From Lachnospiraceae bacterium UBA4364 (GTDB lineage Bacteria; Bacillota; Clostridia; Lachnospirales; Lachnospiraceae), in NCBI GenBank assembly GCA_002393955.1, contig DGSK01000040.1, positions 1 through 41,809 on the forward strand: 41,809 nt of DNA, given 5' to 3'. The position numbers were made by a program, and so were the translations under genes. Each line of letters opens with the position of its first letter. The first letter of the stretch is position 1. A model generated the notes under the pieces. It saw only the letters and a list, made by a program, of their open reading frames with translations. It was not told the origin of the DNA and did no database searches. Below, piece by piece: positions 32,425 through 41,782 of the stretch.

Positions 32425-34654
32425 TATCGTTTACCCTTCTCTCACTGCTCTCTATGGGAATAAAACGCCTGCCGTCGGTCTTTGAAACAGAAGATGACTT
32501 CGCATATTCCCTTGCCTGCTTTACGAAATCCATCTGACAGCAGTATCTTGAATCATCCTGAGGCACAGCCTTCACGTAACGCTCATCCGGCATCAGTTCA
32601 TGTTTTTTCACATTATCCATAAACTGTTCATCCAGTATACGCATCACCCTTTCCTTCAGCCTGTGGTCATCCACCGGGAACATTATTTCCACCCTTCGCT
32701 CCAGGTTCCTGGGCATCCAGTCCGCACTGGCAAGATAAACCTCCGGATCACAGTCATTATCAAAGACAAAAGCCCTTCCATGCTCCAGATAGTCACCGAC
32801 TATGGAATATACTTTTATATTCTCACTCACATTCGGGATCGCTACTTTGAGGCAGCATATCCCTCTTACTAACAGCTTTATCGGCACACCTGCAGATGAC
32901 GCCTCATACAGGGCAGCAATCACATCAGGATCGCAAAGGGAATTCATCTTTGCCTTTATTCCGCAGCTCCTGCCGGCCCTTGCATTTTCGGTCTCACGCT
33001 TTATAAGCTTTAAAAGCCTCTTTTTAAGCCATAGCGGCGCTACAGCAAGCCTGTTCCAGCTAAGAGGCTCCGAGTAGCCCGACAGCATATTAAATACCGC
33101 TGTTGCATCCTCTCCTACAGGCTCCGCACAGGTAAAAAGGCCGAAATCCGTATAAAGCTTTGCGGTCGAGTCATTATAATTGCCGGTTGCCAGATGTACA
33201 TAGCGGCGTATGCCGTCTTCCTCGCGCCTTACCACCAGGCAGATCTTACAGTGCGTCTTAAGTCCCACCAGTCCGTATATTACGTGGCAGCCTGCTTTCT
33301 CAAGCATCCTGGCCCAGACTATGTTGTTCTCCTCATCAAAACGTGCCTTAAGCTCTACAAGTACAGTTACCTGCTTTCCGTTCTCCGCAGCCTGAGCCAA
33401 AGCCTTTACTATTGGCGAATTGCCGCTCACTCTGTACAGGGTCTGCTTTATGGCCAGTACATCGGGATCCGTAGCGGCGCTTCTTACAAATCTCACCACA
33501 GGTTCAAAGGACTGATAAGGATGATGGAGCAGGATATCTCCCTTTCTGATATCCTCAAAGATATCCGTTCCTGCAGGTATCTCCGGCACATCGCTGGGTA
33601 TATTGCCCCTGTTCTTAAATTCATCAAAGCCTTCCATCCCATAGACTTTCATCAGGAAAGTCAGATCCAACGGTCCGTCTATCTCATAAATGTCCTCGCC
33701 TGTAACACGAAGTTCTTTTTTTAATATATCAAGGAGTTTCTTGTCTATGCCCTTCTCGGTTTCAAGCCGGATAACTTCTCCCCACTGTCTTCTCTTTATC
33801 TGCTTCTCTATCTCCATCAGCAGGTCTTCTGCTTCCTCTTCCTCGATGTCCAGATCAGCATTACGCATTATCCGGAAAGGAGATGCACATACGACAGTGT
33901 AATTCAGGAAAAGCTTAGAGATATTTCTCTCTATTATCTCTTCCAGACGGATGATGTACTTGCGGCCCTCCTTATTCGGCGGCAGCTCCACTATCCTGGG
34001 AAGTCCGCCGGGAACCTGGACTATGGCAAAGTCCATCTGCATCTTATCTTTCTTTTTCTTTTTTTCTATATCATCAGTCACATCCACTCCGGAAAGAATG
34101 GCTTTTGAATAAGACTTTGCATTACGGTACGCCTCAAGTCCCGTTCCCTCTTTCCTTGCAATGAGAGCCCCTATATTCAGGGACTTATTTTTTATCAGGG
34201 GAAACGGCCTGGATGCATCGACCGCCATAGGGGTAAGCACAGGATATACATTATCCTCAAAATACCTGTCTGCGAATTCTGCCTGCTTCGAAGTCATTTC
34301 CTCGTGATGCTCCAGCAGGACCATCCCCACACCGCAGGCGGCATCCGCCAGACCGTTGTAACACTCATACTGCATGTCAACAAACTCGTGCATCGCAGGA
34401 TAAAGCATGGCAAGCTGCTCATCAGCCTTCATGCCTGCTATGTCCGTCTTTTTGTATCCTGCATGGACCATGTCCTTAAGCGAAGCTATCCTTACCATAA
34501 GGAATTCATCCAGGTTTGAAGCTGTTATGCTGAGAAATTTCATCCGCTCAAATAACGGTATAGCCTCATCCCTTGCTTCTGACAGGCATCTTTCATTGAA
34601 CCTCAGCCAGGACCTCTCCCGGTTTGTAAAATACTCGTAATTATGATAATCCAT
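32414..34654 (-). CDS. ppk1: Polyphosphate kinase 1
   Basis: This 746-aa enzyme reversibly polymerises the ATP gamma-phosphate into polyphosphate. The N-terminal part has FTNRERSWLRFNERCL. The catalytic part has LKARFDEENNIVWAR, GLKTHCKICLVVRR, the phosphorylated histidine segment YVHLATGNYND, the second histidine segment DYLEHGRAFVF and ASADWMPRNLERRVE. The length is usual for the family. GAGAGGTG precedes the ATG. It lies 61 bases after ppx, so synthesis and degradation genes are together. Confidence 0.96.
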   Translation of the reverse strand: MDYHNYEYFTNRERSWLRFNERCLSEARDEAIPLFERMKFLSITASNLDEFLMVRIASLKDMVHAGYKKTDIAGMKADEQLAMLYPAMHEFVDMQYECYNGLADAACGVGMVLLEHHEEMTSKQAEFADRYFEDNVYPVLTPMAVDASRPFPLIKNKSLNIGALIARKEGTGLEAYRNAKSYSKAILSGVDVTDDIEKKKKKDKMQMDFAIVQVPGGLPRIVELPPNKEGRKYIIRLEEIIERNISKLFLNYTVVCASPFRIMRNADLDIEEEEAEDLLMEIEKQIKRRQWGEVIRLETEKGIDKKLLDILKKELRVTGEDIYEIDGPLDLTFLMKVYGMEGFDEFKNRGNIPSDVPEIPAGTDIFEDIRKGDILLHHPYQSFEPVVRFVRSAATDPDVLAIKQTLYRVSGNSPIVKALAQAAENGKQVTVLVELKARFDEENNIVWARMLEKAGCHVIYGLVGLKTHCKICLVVRREEDGIRRYVHLATGNYNDSTAKLYTDFGLFTCAEPVGEDATAVFNMLSGYSEPLSWNRLAVAPLWLKKRLLKLIKRETENARAGRSCGIKAKMNSLCDPDVIAALYEASSAGVPIKLLVRGICCLKVAIPNVSENIKVYSIVGDYLEHGRAFVFDNDCDPEVYLASADWMPRNLERRVEIMFPVDDHRLKERVMRILDEQFMDNVKKHELMPDERYVKAVPQDDSRYCCQMDFVKQAREYAKSSSVSKTDGRRFIPIESSERRVNDNEE

Positions 34655-34715
34655 AATTTCACACCTCTCTGTATTAACCCCTTACTAACCCCTAATGCAT
34701 TATATCTAAAACTTC

Positions 34716-36275
34716 TCACTTATTTTTCATCCTGTACAATTTCGGATGCACACCATAAACTTCCTCGAAAAATCCGGAACGCTTATCAAATCGCTCCTGC
34801 TCATAAAGCATATCCTTTTTTGCATCAACATAAATCCGAAGCTCATCTTTTTCAAGGGCCGCGTCGATCTTTTTGATCTTTTCTCCCTTGCCCTTATCAA
34901 GGGCATTTGCAAGCTGCAGTATGGCCGTAAGCTTGGCGATGGTCAGATACGATCGTCTGTCCACGCCTATCCTGCCTGACATCTCCGGATAGTATTCGAA
35001 GGGTCCGTGATTATACTTGACCACAGACGCCACGATTATACGCTCATTGTGTGACAGCCCGATTATCTCGGTATTTGCTATTATGGCGAAGGAACATTCC
35101 CCAACATTTGTCATATTGATAAACTTACCGCAGTCCTGCAGGATAGCTGCCAGTCTGAGCAGCAGTCTTTCACGCCTGCCCATGCCATGCACGGACTTCA
35201 TTCCGTCAAATATGGAAAGGGCAGCCTTTTCAACTGCTTCGGCATGTTTTGTGCTGCTCTGGTAGCGCTTTCCAACGGTCTGTGCGCTGTCCAGGATATC
35301 ATCCTCAAAGTCATGCGCTATTCTGGTGAGCTTTTTTTTCTCGGCGTATTCGTAAGCTATACCATCACACAGTTCTGCCCCCGTAGCCCATATGGTATCG
35401 ACCTCGAAATTCTCGGCAACTCTTTTTATTATTGCCGTCGAAAGCCTGAAAAGAGCGATCTTTTCTTCCGGAAGCTCCATATCATTTTCCAGTTCTTCGT
35501 CACGTCTTAATAGAAGGCCCTCGGCAAAATCCATAAACCCTGCCGTAGATATGCTTCCTTCAGCACTTACACCGTCTACTATATGGTGAAACCTGGGAGA
35601 CAGGTACTCATCCATTATTATAAGATTTTTAACATCACGGTCCTTGAGGAAAACCTTGTGGAAGGTCTTTATCTGGGAGCCTATCATCTCATCTAAAAGA
35701 TCCTCAGTCTGAGTAGACCTGGGTCTTATCTCCTGCAGTCTTTCGTGAAGCCTGAGCACGCCAAGCTTTAAAGCCTGCGTCTGCACCAGCCTGTCCTTAT
35801 CGAAAAGGGAAATCTGTATGCTGCCTCCGCCTATATCCACTATGGCAGTGCTCTTCTCTATTATCCTGTCAAAGAGCTTTCCTTTTGCCGCGATAGCTTT
35901 GTAGTCTAAGAAGCGCTGTTCAGAATTGCTCAACACCTCTACTTCAAGCCCGGTACGGCTCCTTATCTGCTCCAGTATGATGGCAGTATTTTCCGTCTCC
36001 CGCAGAGCACTGGTACCGTATGCCTTGTAGTCGCTTACCTCATACTCCCGCATTATCTCTTTGAATTTATTTACGGTACTGAAAAGCTCCTCCATCTTTT
36101 CATAGCTGATCTTTTTCCTGACATAACTGTCATTACCGAGAGCCAGCCTGTGCTTTACGGAATTGATGCACTTTATGCCGTTTTTCTGTGAAATCTCAAA
36201 TATCTTGAGCCCCATTTCAAAACTGCCCACATCAATGGCCGCAAAAGTCCTCACCTTTTTATTTTTTTCAGACAT
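34716..36275 (-). CDS. ppx: Ppx/GppA-type exopolyphosphatase
   Basis: This 519-aa protein has an actin-like ASKHA fold at residues 1-310 (TFAAIDVGSFEMGLKIFEI, TSALRETENT, AIVDIGGGSIQISLF) and a C-terminal HD-like helical domain. The family degrades polyphosphate or pppGpp. The first phosphate loop reads DVGSFEM rather than the usual D(I/V)GSNS, which may alter activity. Its start overlaps the end of the DUF815 gene by eight bases. Confidence 0.9.
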   Translation of the reverse strand: MSEKNKKVRTFAAIDVGSFEMGLKIFEISQKNGIKCINSVKHRLALGNDSYVRKKISYEKMEELFSTVNKFKEIMREYEVSDYKAYGTSALRETENTAIILEQIRSRTGLEVEVLSNSEQRFLDYKAIAAKGKLFDRIIEKSTAIVDIGGGSIQISLFDKDRLVQTQALKLGVLRLHERLQEIRPRSTQTEDLLDEMIGSQIKTFHKVFLKDRDVKNLIIMDEYLSPRFHHIVDGVSAEGSISTAGFMDFAEGLLLRRDEELENDMELPEEKIALFRLSTAIIKRVAENFEVDTIWATGAELCDGIAYEYAEKKKLTRIAHDFEDDILDSAQTVGKRYQSSTKHAEAVEKAALSIFDGMKSVHGMGRRERLLLRLAAILQDCGKFINMTNVGECSFAIIANTEIIGLSHNERIIVASVVKYNHGPFEYYPEMSGRIGVDRRSYLTIAKLTAILQLANALDKGKGEKIKKIDAALEKDELRIYVDAKKDMLYEQERFDKRSGFFEEVYGVHPKLYRMKNK

Positions 36276-37563
36276 TCTTAATCCCCCGTAAGTGATCGAT
36301 AAACTGAGCTGCCGTCCTTCCGGAAAAACCGCTTCGGCTCAGCGCCCATCTGGACGCCTGCAGATGCAGTTCCTTTTCTTCCATACTGATACCGTAGCGT
36401 AGCGCAAGGGTATCCACTATTTCATAATACTCGTCCTGAGCCGGGGCTCCGAAATACAGGCTCAGCCCGAATCTTGCATAAAGCGATAGCTTCTCCTGCA
36501 CAGTCTCGGCTGAATGCTTGTCATTTTCCCCTTCTTCCCTGTCGGTGTAATTCTCCCTCACAAGATGACGTCTGTTGGAAGTAGCATATATCAGCACATT
36601 GTCAGGACGGCTCTCGAGCCCGCCCTCAAGCACAGCCTTAAGATACTTATACTCTACCTCAAACTCCTCGAATGAAAGGTCATCCATATATATTATAAAA
36701 TGATAATTCCTGTTTTTCAGTGTGTCTATCAGGGAATTGATCTCACGGTACTGATGCTTGTAGACCTCTATCATCCTGAGTCCATCCTTATAATACTCAT
36801 TCAGGATTGCCCTTATGCTTGAGGATTTTCCGGTACCTGCATCACCATAGAGCAGACAGTTATTCGCACTGCGACCCATCAGGAAATTCTCTGTATTCTC
36901 CCTTAGTGCAGCCTTCTGGAATTCACACCCTACCAGGTCATCCAGACCGGTGACTGCTATGTTGTAGATGGGATAGATTTCCACATCGTATCCCATATCC
37001 TTTGCATTTACCCTGAAGGCCTTGTGCAGACCGAACTTCCCTAAGCCATAGGATCCATAAAAATCCTCAAGTACCGATCGCATTGCATATGCGGTGTCCG
37101 CTCCCGCAAGTTCCACTGCTAATCTGTTTATTGTATCCTGTATCACGGGATTATACTTTATTCCGTTTAAGGATCTGCCGCCACGATCTTTTATACTATA
37201 GTCTTTTATAAGCGACCTTAAGCCTTCCGGAACTGTATCAGACAGATATTCATCAATATCAAGAGCAAACAGTTCAAAAAATTTCTCCATATCAGGCGAA
37301 GCAGCTTTCCAAAGACTCTCCGGTGCATACCGCCTCTCACAGGCTATTGTGTACGCATTCTCGTCGTATACCAGAGCTTCCGTAAGCAGTCTGTGCCAAA
37401 GATCCCCCTCAAATCCTGCAAAAGATGCCGTCTCAAAAAGCCTCGAAAACACTTCCATATAAAGTGTTTTATCTCCTGTCTCTGCTATCCGTCCTGGAAG
37501 ATCCAAAATATCTTCTATAAGTTTTACCTCTGCCGTATTCCTGTAAAAAATAAATCTGCTCAT
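36268..37563 (-). CDS. DUF815 AAA+ ATPase
   Basis: This 431-aa protein belongs to the DUF815 family of AAA+ ATPases. The Walker A motif is LLYGDAGTGKSSS (237-249), the Walker B is FIIYMDDLSF, and the sensor asparagine is in IYATSNRRHL. The N-terminal 200 residues are helical and family-specific. The cellular role of DUF815 is not established. It overlaps ppx by eight bases and the kinase-like gene by four, so it is firmly part of the polyphosphate operon. Confidence 0.9.
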   Translation of the reverse strand: MSRFIFYRNTAEVKLIEDILDLPGRIAETGDKTLYMEVFSRLFETASFAGFEGDLWHRLLTEALVYDENAYTIACERRYAPESLWKAASPDMEKFFELFALDIDEYLSDTVPEGLRSLIKDYSIKDRGGRSLNGIKYNPVIQDTINRLAVELAGADTAYAMRSVLEDFYGSYGLGKFGLHKAFRVNAKDMGYDVEIYPIYNIAVTGLDDLVGCEFQKAALRENTENFLMGRSANNCLLYGDAGTGKSSSIRAILNEYYKDGLRMIEVYKHQYREINSLIDTLKNRNYHFIIYMDDLSFEEFEVEYKYLKAVLEGGLESRPDNVLIYATSNRRHLVRENYTDREEGENDKHSAETVQEKLSLYARFGLSLYFGAPAQDEYYEIVDTLALRYGISMEEKELHLQASRWALSRSGFSGRTAAQFIDHLRGIKNV

Positions 37564-38507
37564 AATTTAATATTCCTTCTCGCCTTCTCTAAATTCTCAC
37601 CGGGATGGTTCTCCCTGAAGTAAACATTACCAGCAAGATAATCCGTATAATACCTCATTCCCAGAATAAACCGTATCCTGCGGCAATTCAATATCAACAG
37701 TTCAACCGTATCATCCGTTAATGCTGCATCTCTGCCAGCTTCATAGCCTTCAATAAAACGGCTGATATTTTCCTCAGCATTACCGATACCGAGTGAACGG
37801 AGGCAGTCCGCCATATCATCAAAACACGAGCCGTCCGTCAGTGTATCCAGATCAATAAAACCTGTTACCTTTCCGTTATTAAATATCATATTGCCGATCT
37901 TGGCATCACCGTGAATAATATTTCCTCCTGGGACGGTTATCCTTTTAAACTCCTCATAACGGTGGGAAATGATACTGTCGAGCTCTCTGTCACGGGGACG
38001 CGGGGACTGATCCTGCATGCGATACTCCCGGTAGTAGTGATCCAAATCGTGAAGATGCCTGAATATACCTTTAATACTTCCTTTTGGGCACTCCATAAGC
38101 ATCCTGTGCAGTCTGCCTAATCCCATACCTGCTTCCATAGGATCCGGCTTTGTATCACCATTATATACATCCCCCTGTATGTAATGGTATAAGCGCCAGA
38201 TCCTGCCGGCATCGTCGACAGAAAAGTACTTCTTTTCCCTGTTTTCTATCCACTCAGGGCACTGCCATTCACACAATTCTCCTGAACATCTGCGCCATAC
38301 TTTTATGTACTGCATGTAATTATTTTCAAGCTCCGTCAGATGCTCCGAATACAGATTCTTATTCAAACACTGAAGAACGAACATATCACCCGCAGTAACC
38401 AGGAATGTCCTGTTTATATGCCCTGCGTCAAGCTCCCGGATATCCTCCGGAGATACATCGATATAGTTCCTTAAGATTTTTTCTGTCTCCTGAAATTCCA
38501 CTGTCAT
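37560..38507 (-). CDS. Phosphotransferase-family kinase (NahK-like)
   Basis: This 315-aa protein has the aminoglycoside phosphotransferase/choline kinase fold: GHINRTFLV, then FVLQCLNKNLY and the catalytic loop IIHGDAKIGNMIF followed by GFIDLDTLTDGS. The GHIN start and the LQxLN motif resemble N-acetylhexosamine 1-kinase (NahK) more than drug-resistance enzymes, so a sugar kinase is likely; the substrate is not proven. The frame is open to 38585, but ATG 38507 is chosen because the promoter at about 38600 would leave almost no leader otherwise. It is the first gene of the polyphosphate operon. Confidence 0.8.
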   Translation of the reverse strand: MTVEFQETEKILRNYIDVSPEDIRELDAGHINRTFLVTAGDMFVLQCLNKNLYSEHLTELENNYMQYIKVWRRCSGELCEWQCPEWIENREKKYFSVDDAGRIWRLYHYIQGDVYNGDTKPDPMEAGMGLGRLHRMLMECPKGSIKGIFRHLHDLDHYYREYRMQDQSPRPRDRELDSIISHRYEEFKRITVPGGNIIHGDAKIGNMIFNNGKVTGFIDLDTLTDGSCFDDMADCLRSLGIGNAEENISRFIEGYEAGRDAALTDDTVELLILNCRRIRFILGMRYYTDYLAGNVYFRENHPGENLEKARRNIKL

Positions 38508-38595
38508 ACCCAGCCCCGGCTTATTCTCCCTGCCCCGGAAGCACCGATATTCCCATCGTACTATACCTGATCGACCATACAGCAAGACTATCCGT

Positions 38596-38604
38596 ATTGT
38601 AGCA
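38596..38604 (-). promoter_or_regulatory. Extended -10 promoter for the polyphosphate operon
   Basis: The minus strand reads TGCTACAAT, an extended -10 with one mismatch. The predicted start is near 38588. Confidence 0.4.
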
Positions 38605-38714
38605 TTTTTTTCATATCACCGCTACTGCATGCCCCGTTCAATTAAAACCATCAGATCAGGTCTGCAGCAATCCGGTACTTGCACTCACCATTCCCAAGCT
38701 TTAAAATTGTACTC

Positions 38715-39770
38715 ATGGCAGCTAATAATAAAGACTACAAAAAAAACAGGAAAGCTCCTGCCCCCGACTGGGTGGAGCTTGATATAAAGTCAGGCAATTT
38801 AAAGCATATCTATGTCCTGTACGGCGAAGAAACGTATCTCAGGGACGCCTCATTTAAGAGGCTCTCGGAACAGCTTATGCCGGAAAACGCCGAAATGAAC
38901 CTTATAAGCTTCAATGGTGAAGGCCACGGCAGCCAGGAGCTTGCCAAAGAGATTGCATCAGCCGTAAGCACCATGCCCTTCCTGGCAGAGCACAGGCTAA
39001 TCTGCGTAAAATACACCGGCTGGTTTAAGAACGGCAACGCCATTATGGAGGAAGCTCTGGAGCATATCCCGGATACCACCTATATTGTCTTTGCCGAAAA
39101 TGCCGTTGATAAAAGAAAAGCAATATGCAAAAAGGCCGAGGATTCCGGAAGACTGGTAGAATACACCCAGCTCGATGAGGATGGTCTTAAGCGTATAATC
39201 CTTACTATCCTCATAAAGAACAATAAGAAAATCCGCCCCAGCACCTATGAGTATTTTCTGTCCAAAACAGGTATCTCAATGACCATCATCCGCTCAGAGC
39301 TCGAAAAGCTCATATGCTACACTGACGGCCGGGAGGAGATTACCATAGCCGATGTGGATGCCATAGTATCCGCAAGACCCGAGGACAATGTCTTTCCTCT
39401 GGTCAACGCCCTTTCGGAAAGAGATAAAACGTCTGCCCTGAAAGCATACTACAATCTGCTGAACAACCATACCTCCATGTACAGCATCATTTCCCTGCTG
39501 ACATCACAGTTCAATGTGCTGCTTATTGTCAAGGATATGTCCGCCAAAGGCGCCTCTGAGGAAGAAATAGCCGCTAAGCTTAAGTACAAGCCCTATGCTG
39601 CCAAGATGAGGATGAAGGCCGCATCCCGCTTTTCAAAAAAAGAACTGATCGCCTTTATTGACGACACCATAAAAGTACAGGAAAAGGTAAGATTCGGGAT
39701 AATGGACGAAAATCTTGCCCTGGAAAGACTGATAATAAAATACAGCATGCGTCTCAGGGAGGAGCTGTAA
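38715..39770 (+). CDS. holA: DNA polymerase III subunit delta
   Basis: This 351-aa clamp-loader subunit opens the sliding clamp during replication. It shows IYVLYGEETYLRD near the N-terminus, FGIMDENLALERLIIKYS at the C-terminus and the helical RPEDNVFPLVNAL linker typical of HolA. ATG 38715 is preferred over the upstream TTG 38679; no strong ribosome site is visible for either. It is divergent from the kinase-like gene. Confidence 0.92.
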   Translation: MAANNKDYKKNRKAPAPDWVELDIKSGNLKHIYVLYGEETYLRDASFKRLSEQLMPENAEMNLISFNGEGHGSQELAKEIASAVSTMPFLAEHRLICVKYTGWFKNGNAIMEEALEHIPDTTYIVFAENAVDKRKAICKKAEDSGRLVEYTQLDEDGLKRIILTILIKNNKKIRPSTYEYFLSKTGISMTIIRSELEKLICYTDGREEITIADVDAIVSARPEDNVFPLVNALSERDKTSALKAYYNLLNNHTSMYSIISLLTSQFNVLLIVKDMSAKGASEEEIAAKLKYKPYAAKMRMKAASRFSKKELIAFIDDTIKVQEKVRFGIMDENLALERLIIKYSMRLREEL

Positions 39771-39873
39771 TCCCTCCGACCATAGCTGATCATATACAGC
39801 TTGAATTTCCCCCTCTGTATAAAAAGCCTATGCAAAATGTATCTGTCCGAGGGAATAAACAATTCAGATAATT

Positions 39874-39900
39874 AAAAAGTCCGGTACAACCGGACTTTTT
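39874..39900. terminator. Bidirectional terminator between convergent genes
   Basis: AAAAAGTCCGGT and ACCGGACTTTTT form a perfect stem with a three-base loop, with A and T runs at the two ends. It lies between holA (+) and the transglutaminase gene (-) and can serve both. Confidence 0.93.
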
Positions 39901-39926
39901 GAGTACTGTGAAATTATTATCCGCTC

Positions 39927-40793
39927 TTACCTGCTCGCATATGTACTTGCAGTATCCCCGGCAAGCATTGTGGTGATATTCGAATGGAATCCATCATTCA
40001 GTGCTGCGCTGTCCATATCGAGATACTGCGGACACTTTGAAAGGTTATTGTTATCATAAAAAGTGATATCATACATATGCCAGCCGTCTGTCTCAGCCAA
40101 CGCTGACCACGCGTGGTCTGCATTAGCCACCAGCATGGCATCTATGTACACAGGCGATGCGCAGTCATAATCCACGCATCCAGTCTTGGGATTAATAGGA
40201 AGATAAGCGATCATTGCATCAAAAGCCGTTGCATAAGTAGTGCACACGCCCTTGCCATCCTTATAACAGCTCATGGCATTCTGATACGATGCAAGGAGCT
40301 GAGGATTATTGACAGCAGTATAATCATATGTCATCCTGTCTGCCACCCAGTCTGCCGCCTTAAGTATCGCATCACTCCGCTTCGTTCCCGAAGGCACTAT
40401 CGCGGGAGCATTCTGTGCCAGCCAGTTCATGGTATTAGTATGAAGATTCTTAAGCGTATTTACATCGTTATGTGAAAGGACCATAACATAAACACCGTTC
40501 TTCTTCATGAATTTCACATCAAGATATGCCAGTCCACCTGCCTCCTTGTATGCAGCGCCTATCACCGCAACACCCAGATTATAGGATGTATTGATATCCT
40601 TAGACGCAGTACCGCTGACAGCATAATATCCTTCCTGAACAGGCACAAACTCAACCCCGCCTCCGTCAGCCGCCTGTGTATTAAATGATGTCCCCCAAAA
40701 GACAGCCGCAAAAATAACAGCAGCAGTTGCGAACAATGATACCTGCTTTAACAGACTATAGTTCTTAATATTTAAAACGCTCGAAATCCTCAT
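39927..40793 (-). CDS. Secreted transglutaminase-like cysteine protease/peptidase
   Basis: This 288-aa protein starts with a signal peptide (hydrophobic stretch VSLFATAAVIFAAVF, likely cut after NTQA). The transglutaminase-like core has the catalytic cysteine in GVCTTYATAFDAM, the histidine in NADHAWSAL and the aspartate in MYDITFYD. Bacterial members act outside the membrane as peptidases or protein cross-linkers. The frame is open to 40880, but that lies inside the promoter, so ATG 40793 is chosen. The substrate is unknown. Confidence 0.85.
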   Translation of the reverse strand: MRISSVLNIKNYSLLKQVSLFATAAVIFAAVFWGTSFNTQAADGGGVEFVPVQEGYYAVSGTASKDINTSYNLGVAVIGAAYKEAGGLAYLDVKFMKKNGVYVMVLSHNDVNTLKNLHTNTMNWLAQNAPAIVPSGTKRSDAILKAADWVADRMTYDYTAVNNPQLLASYQNAMSCYKDGKGVCTTYATAFDAMIAYLPINPKTGCVDYDCASPVYIDAMLVANADHAWSALAETDGWHMYDITFYDNNNLSKCPQYLDMDSAALNDGFHSNITTMLAGDTASTYASR

Positions 40794-40851
40794 AATTCCC
40801 AATCCCTCCACATGATAAAATATGTGAACAGGCATCCGCCCCTTTGGTATA

Positions 40852-40880
40852 ATGTTACCAAATCGCAGTCTTTTTTTCAA
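40852..40880 (-). promoter_or_regulatory. Promoter for the transglutaminase-like gene
   Basis: On the minus strand TTGAAA (40875-40880), 17 bases, then TAACAT (40852-40857). The leader would be about 50 bases. Confidence 0.5.
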
Positions 40881-40929
40881 GATTGAGTGATGTCCTGTTT
40901 GTAAAGTTCAGAAATTGTTAAATATAGTC

Positions 40930-40966
40930 AAAAGGCTTCGGGCATCAATGATACCCAAAGCCTTTT
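40930..40966 (-). terminator. Hairpin terminator after the VWA gene
   Basis: AAAAGGCTTTGGG pairs with CCCGAAGCCTTTT around an 11-base loop, with one mismatch. The T-run is short (four). Confidence 0.65.
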
Positions 40967-40996
40967 CTGCACTCATGCACACGGCTTTTTTTTTGC

Positions 40997-41677
40997 TCAT
41001 GCCCCATGGCGTTTTTTATAATCAGCCCTTATCTCATCAAGCATTTCATCGCCTGCCTCATCATAGGCTGCACCCATCTTCTCTGCACTTGCGCATGACC
41101 TTGCACAGCTTACAAGCTTTGACATAACAGAGAAATTAAGAGCAGTTCCGGCTTCATCACACTCATATCTTACGGCCCTGTTGGCAGCCACTCCGAATCT
41201 CCCTGCCACTTCGATGGCATCGATATTCGCTCCCATAAAGATGAATTCCCAATGGTGCTTACGTTTTTTCTTCTCCACCATTTTCTTAACCTTGGCGTAT
41301 GAATACTCTTTGCTGGCATTCTCCATTCCGTCCGTTGTGATTATGAATAACGTCTTCTCCGGTCTTTCACTTTCCGGCATCTCCTTCTGCATCCTGTCTG
41401 TATGCCGGATGGCGCCGCCCACAGCATCAAGCAGTGCGGTACAACCTCTCACATAGTACTCCCTGTCTGTCATCTTCTCCACCTTTTTTAAATCTATCCT
41501 GTCGTGGAGTATCTCGGTCCTGTCATCAAAAAGCACAGTGGAAATAATTGCATCGCCCTCTTCCTTCTTCTGCCTCTCCAGCATGGAATTGAACCCACCT
41601 ATGGTATCAGCCTCAAGCCCTGCCATTGATCCGCTTCTGTCAAGAATAAATACTATCTCTGTCAAACCCTTCTTCAT
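40997..41677 (-). CDS. von Willebrand factor type A domain protein
   Basis: This 226-aa protein is a single VWA domain. The metal-ion-dependent adhesion site is DRSGSM (about residues 13-18), with the supporting threonine in CTALLDAVGGAI and aspartate in IITTDGMEN. It lacks a signal peptide or membrane anchor, so it is probably cytoplasmic. Cytoplasmic VWA proteins often work with an ATPase or stress-response partner, but none is adjacent here. GAGGTAAG precedes the ATG. Confidence 0.9.
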   Translation of the reverse strand: MKKGLTEIVFILDRSGSMAGLEADTIGGFNSMLERQKKEEGDAIISTVLFDDRTEILHDRIDLKKVEKMTDREYYVRGCTALLDAVGGAIRHTDRMQKEMPESERPEKTLFIITTDGMENASKEYSYAKVKKMVEKKKRKHHWEFIFMGANIDAIEVAGRFGVAANRAVRYECDEAGTALNFSVMSKLVSCARSCASAEKMGAAYDEAGDEMLDEIRADYKKRHGA

Positions 41678-41751
41678 AACTTACCTCGCTTTCTGCCGGT
41701 GTCCGGCTCTGCATTCCTTCGTTCTGAGATAAGTATAGAAAAAAGCAAAAT

Positions 41752-41782
41752 AAAAATGGTCGCCCTGCAGGCGACATTTTTT
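41752..41782. terminator. Hairpin terminator at the window edge
   Basis: GTCGCC and GGCGAC form a six-base stem with a five-base loop, flanked by A and T runs on both sides. It lies upstream of the VWA gene and probably ends a gene beyond the window. Confidence 0.7.

Noticed and set aside
37560..38507. Aminoglycoside resistance phosphotransferase
   Set aside because: The fold is shared, but the GHIN and LQxLN motifs match the NahK-like sugar kinases, and it sits at the head of a housekeeping operon.
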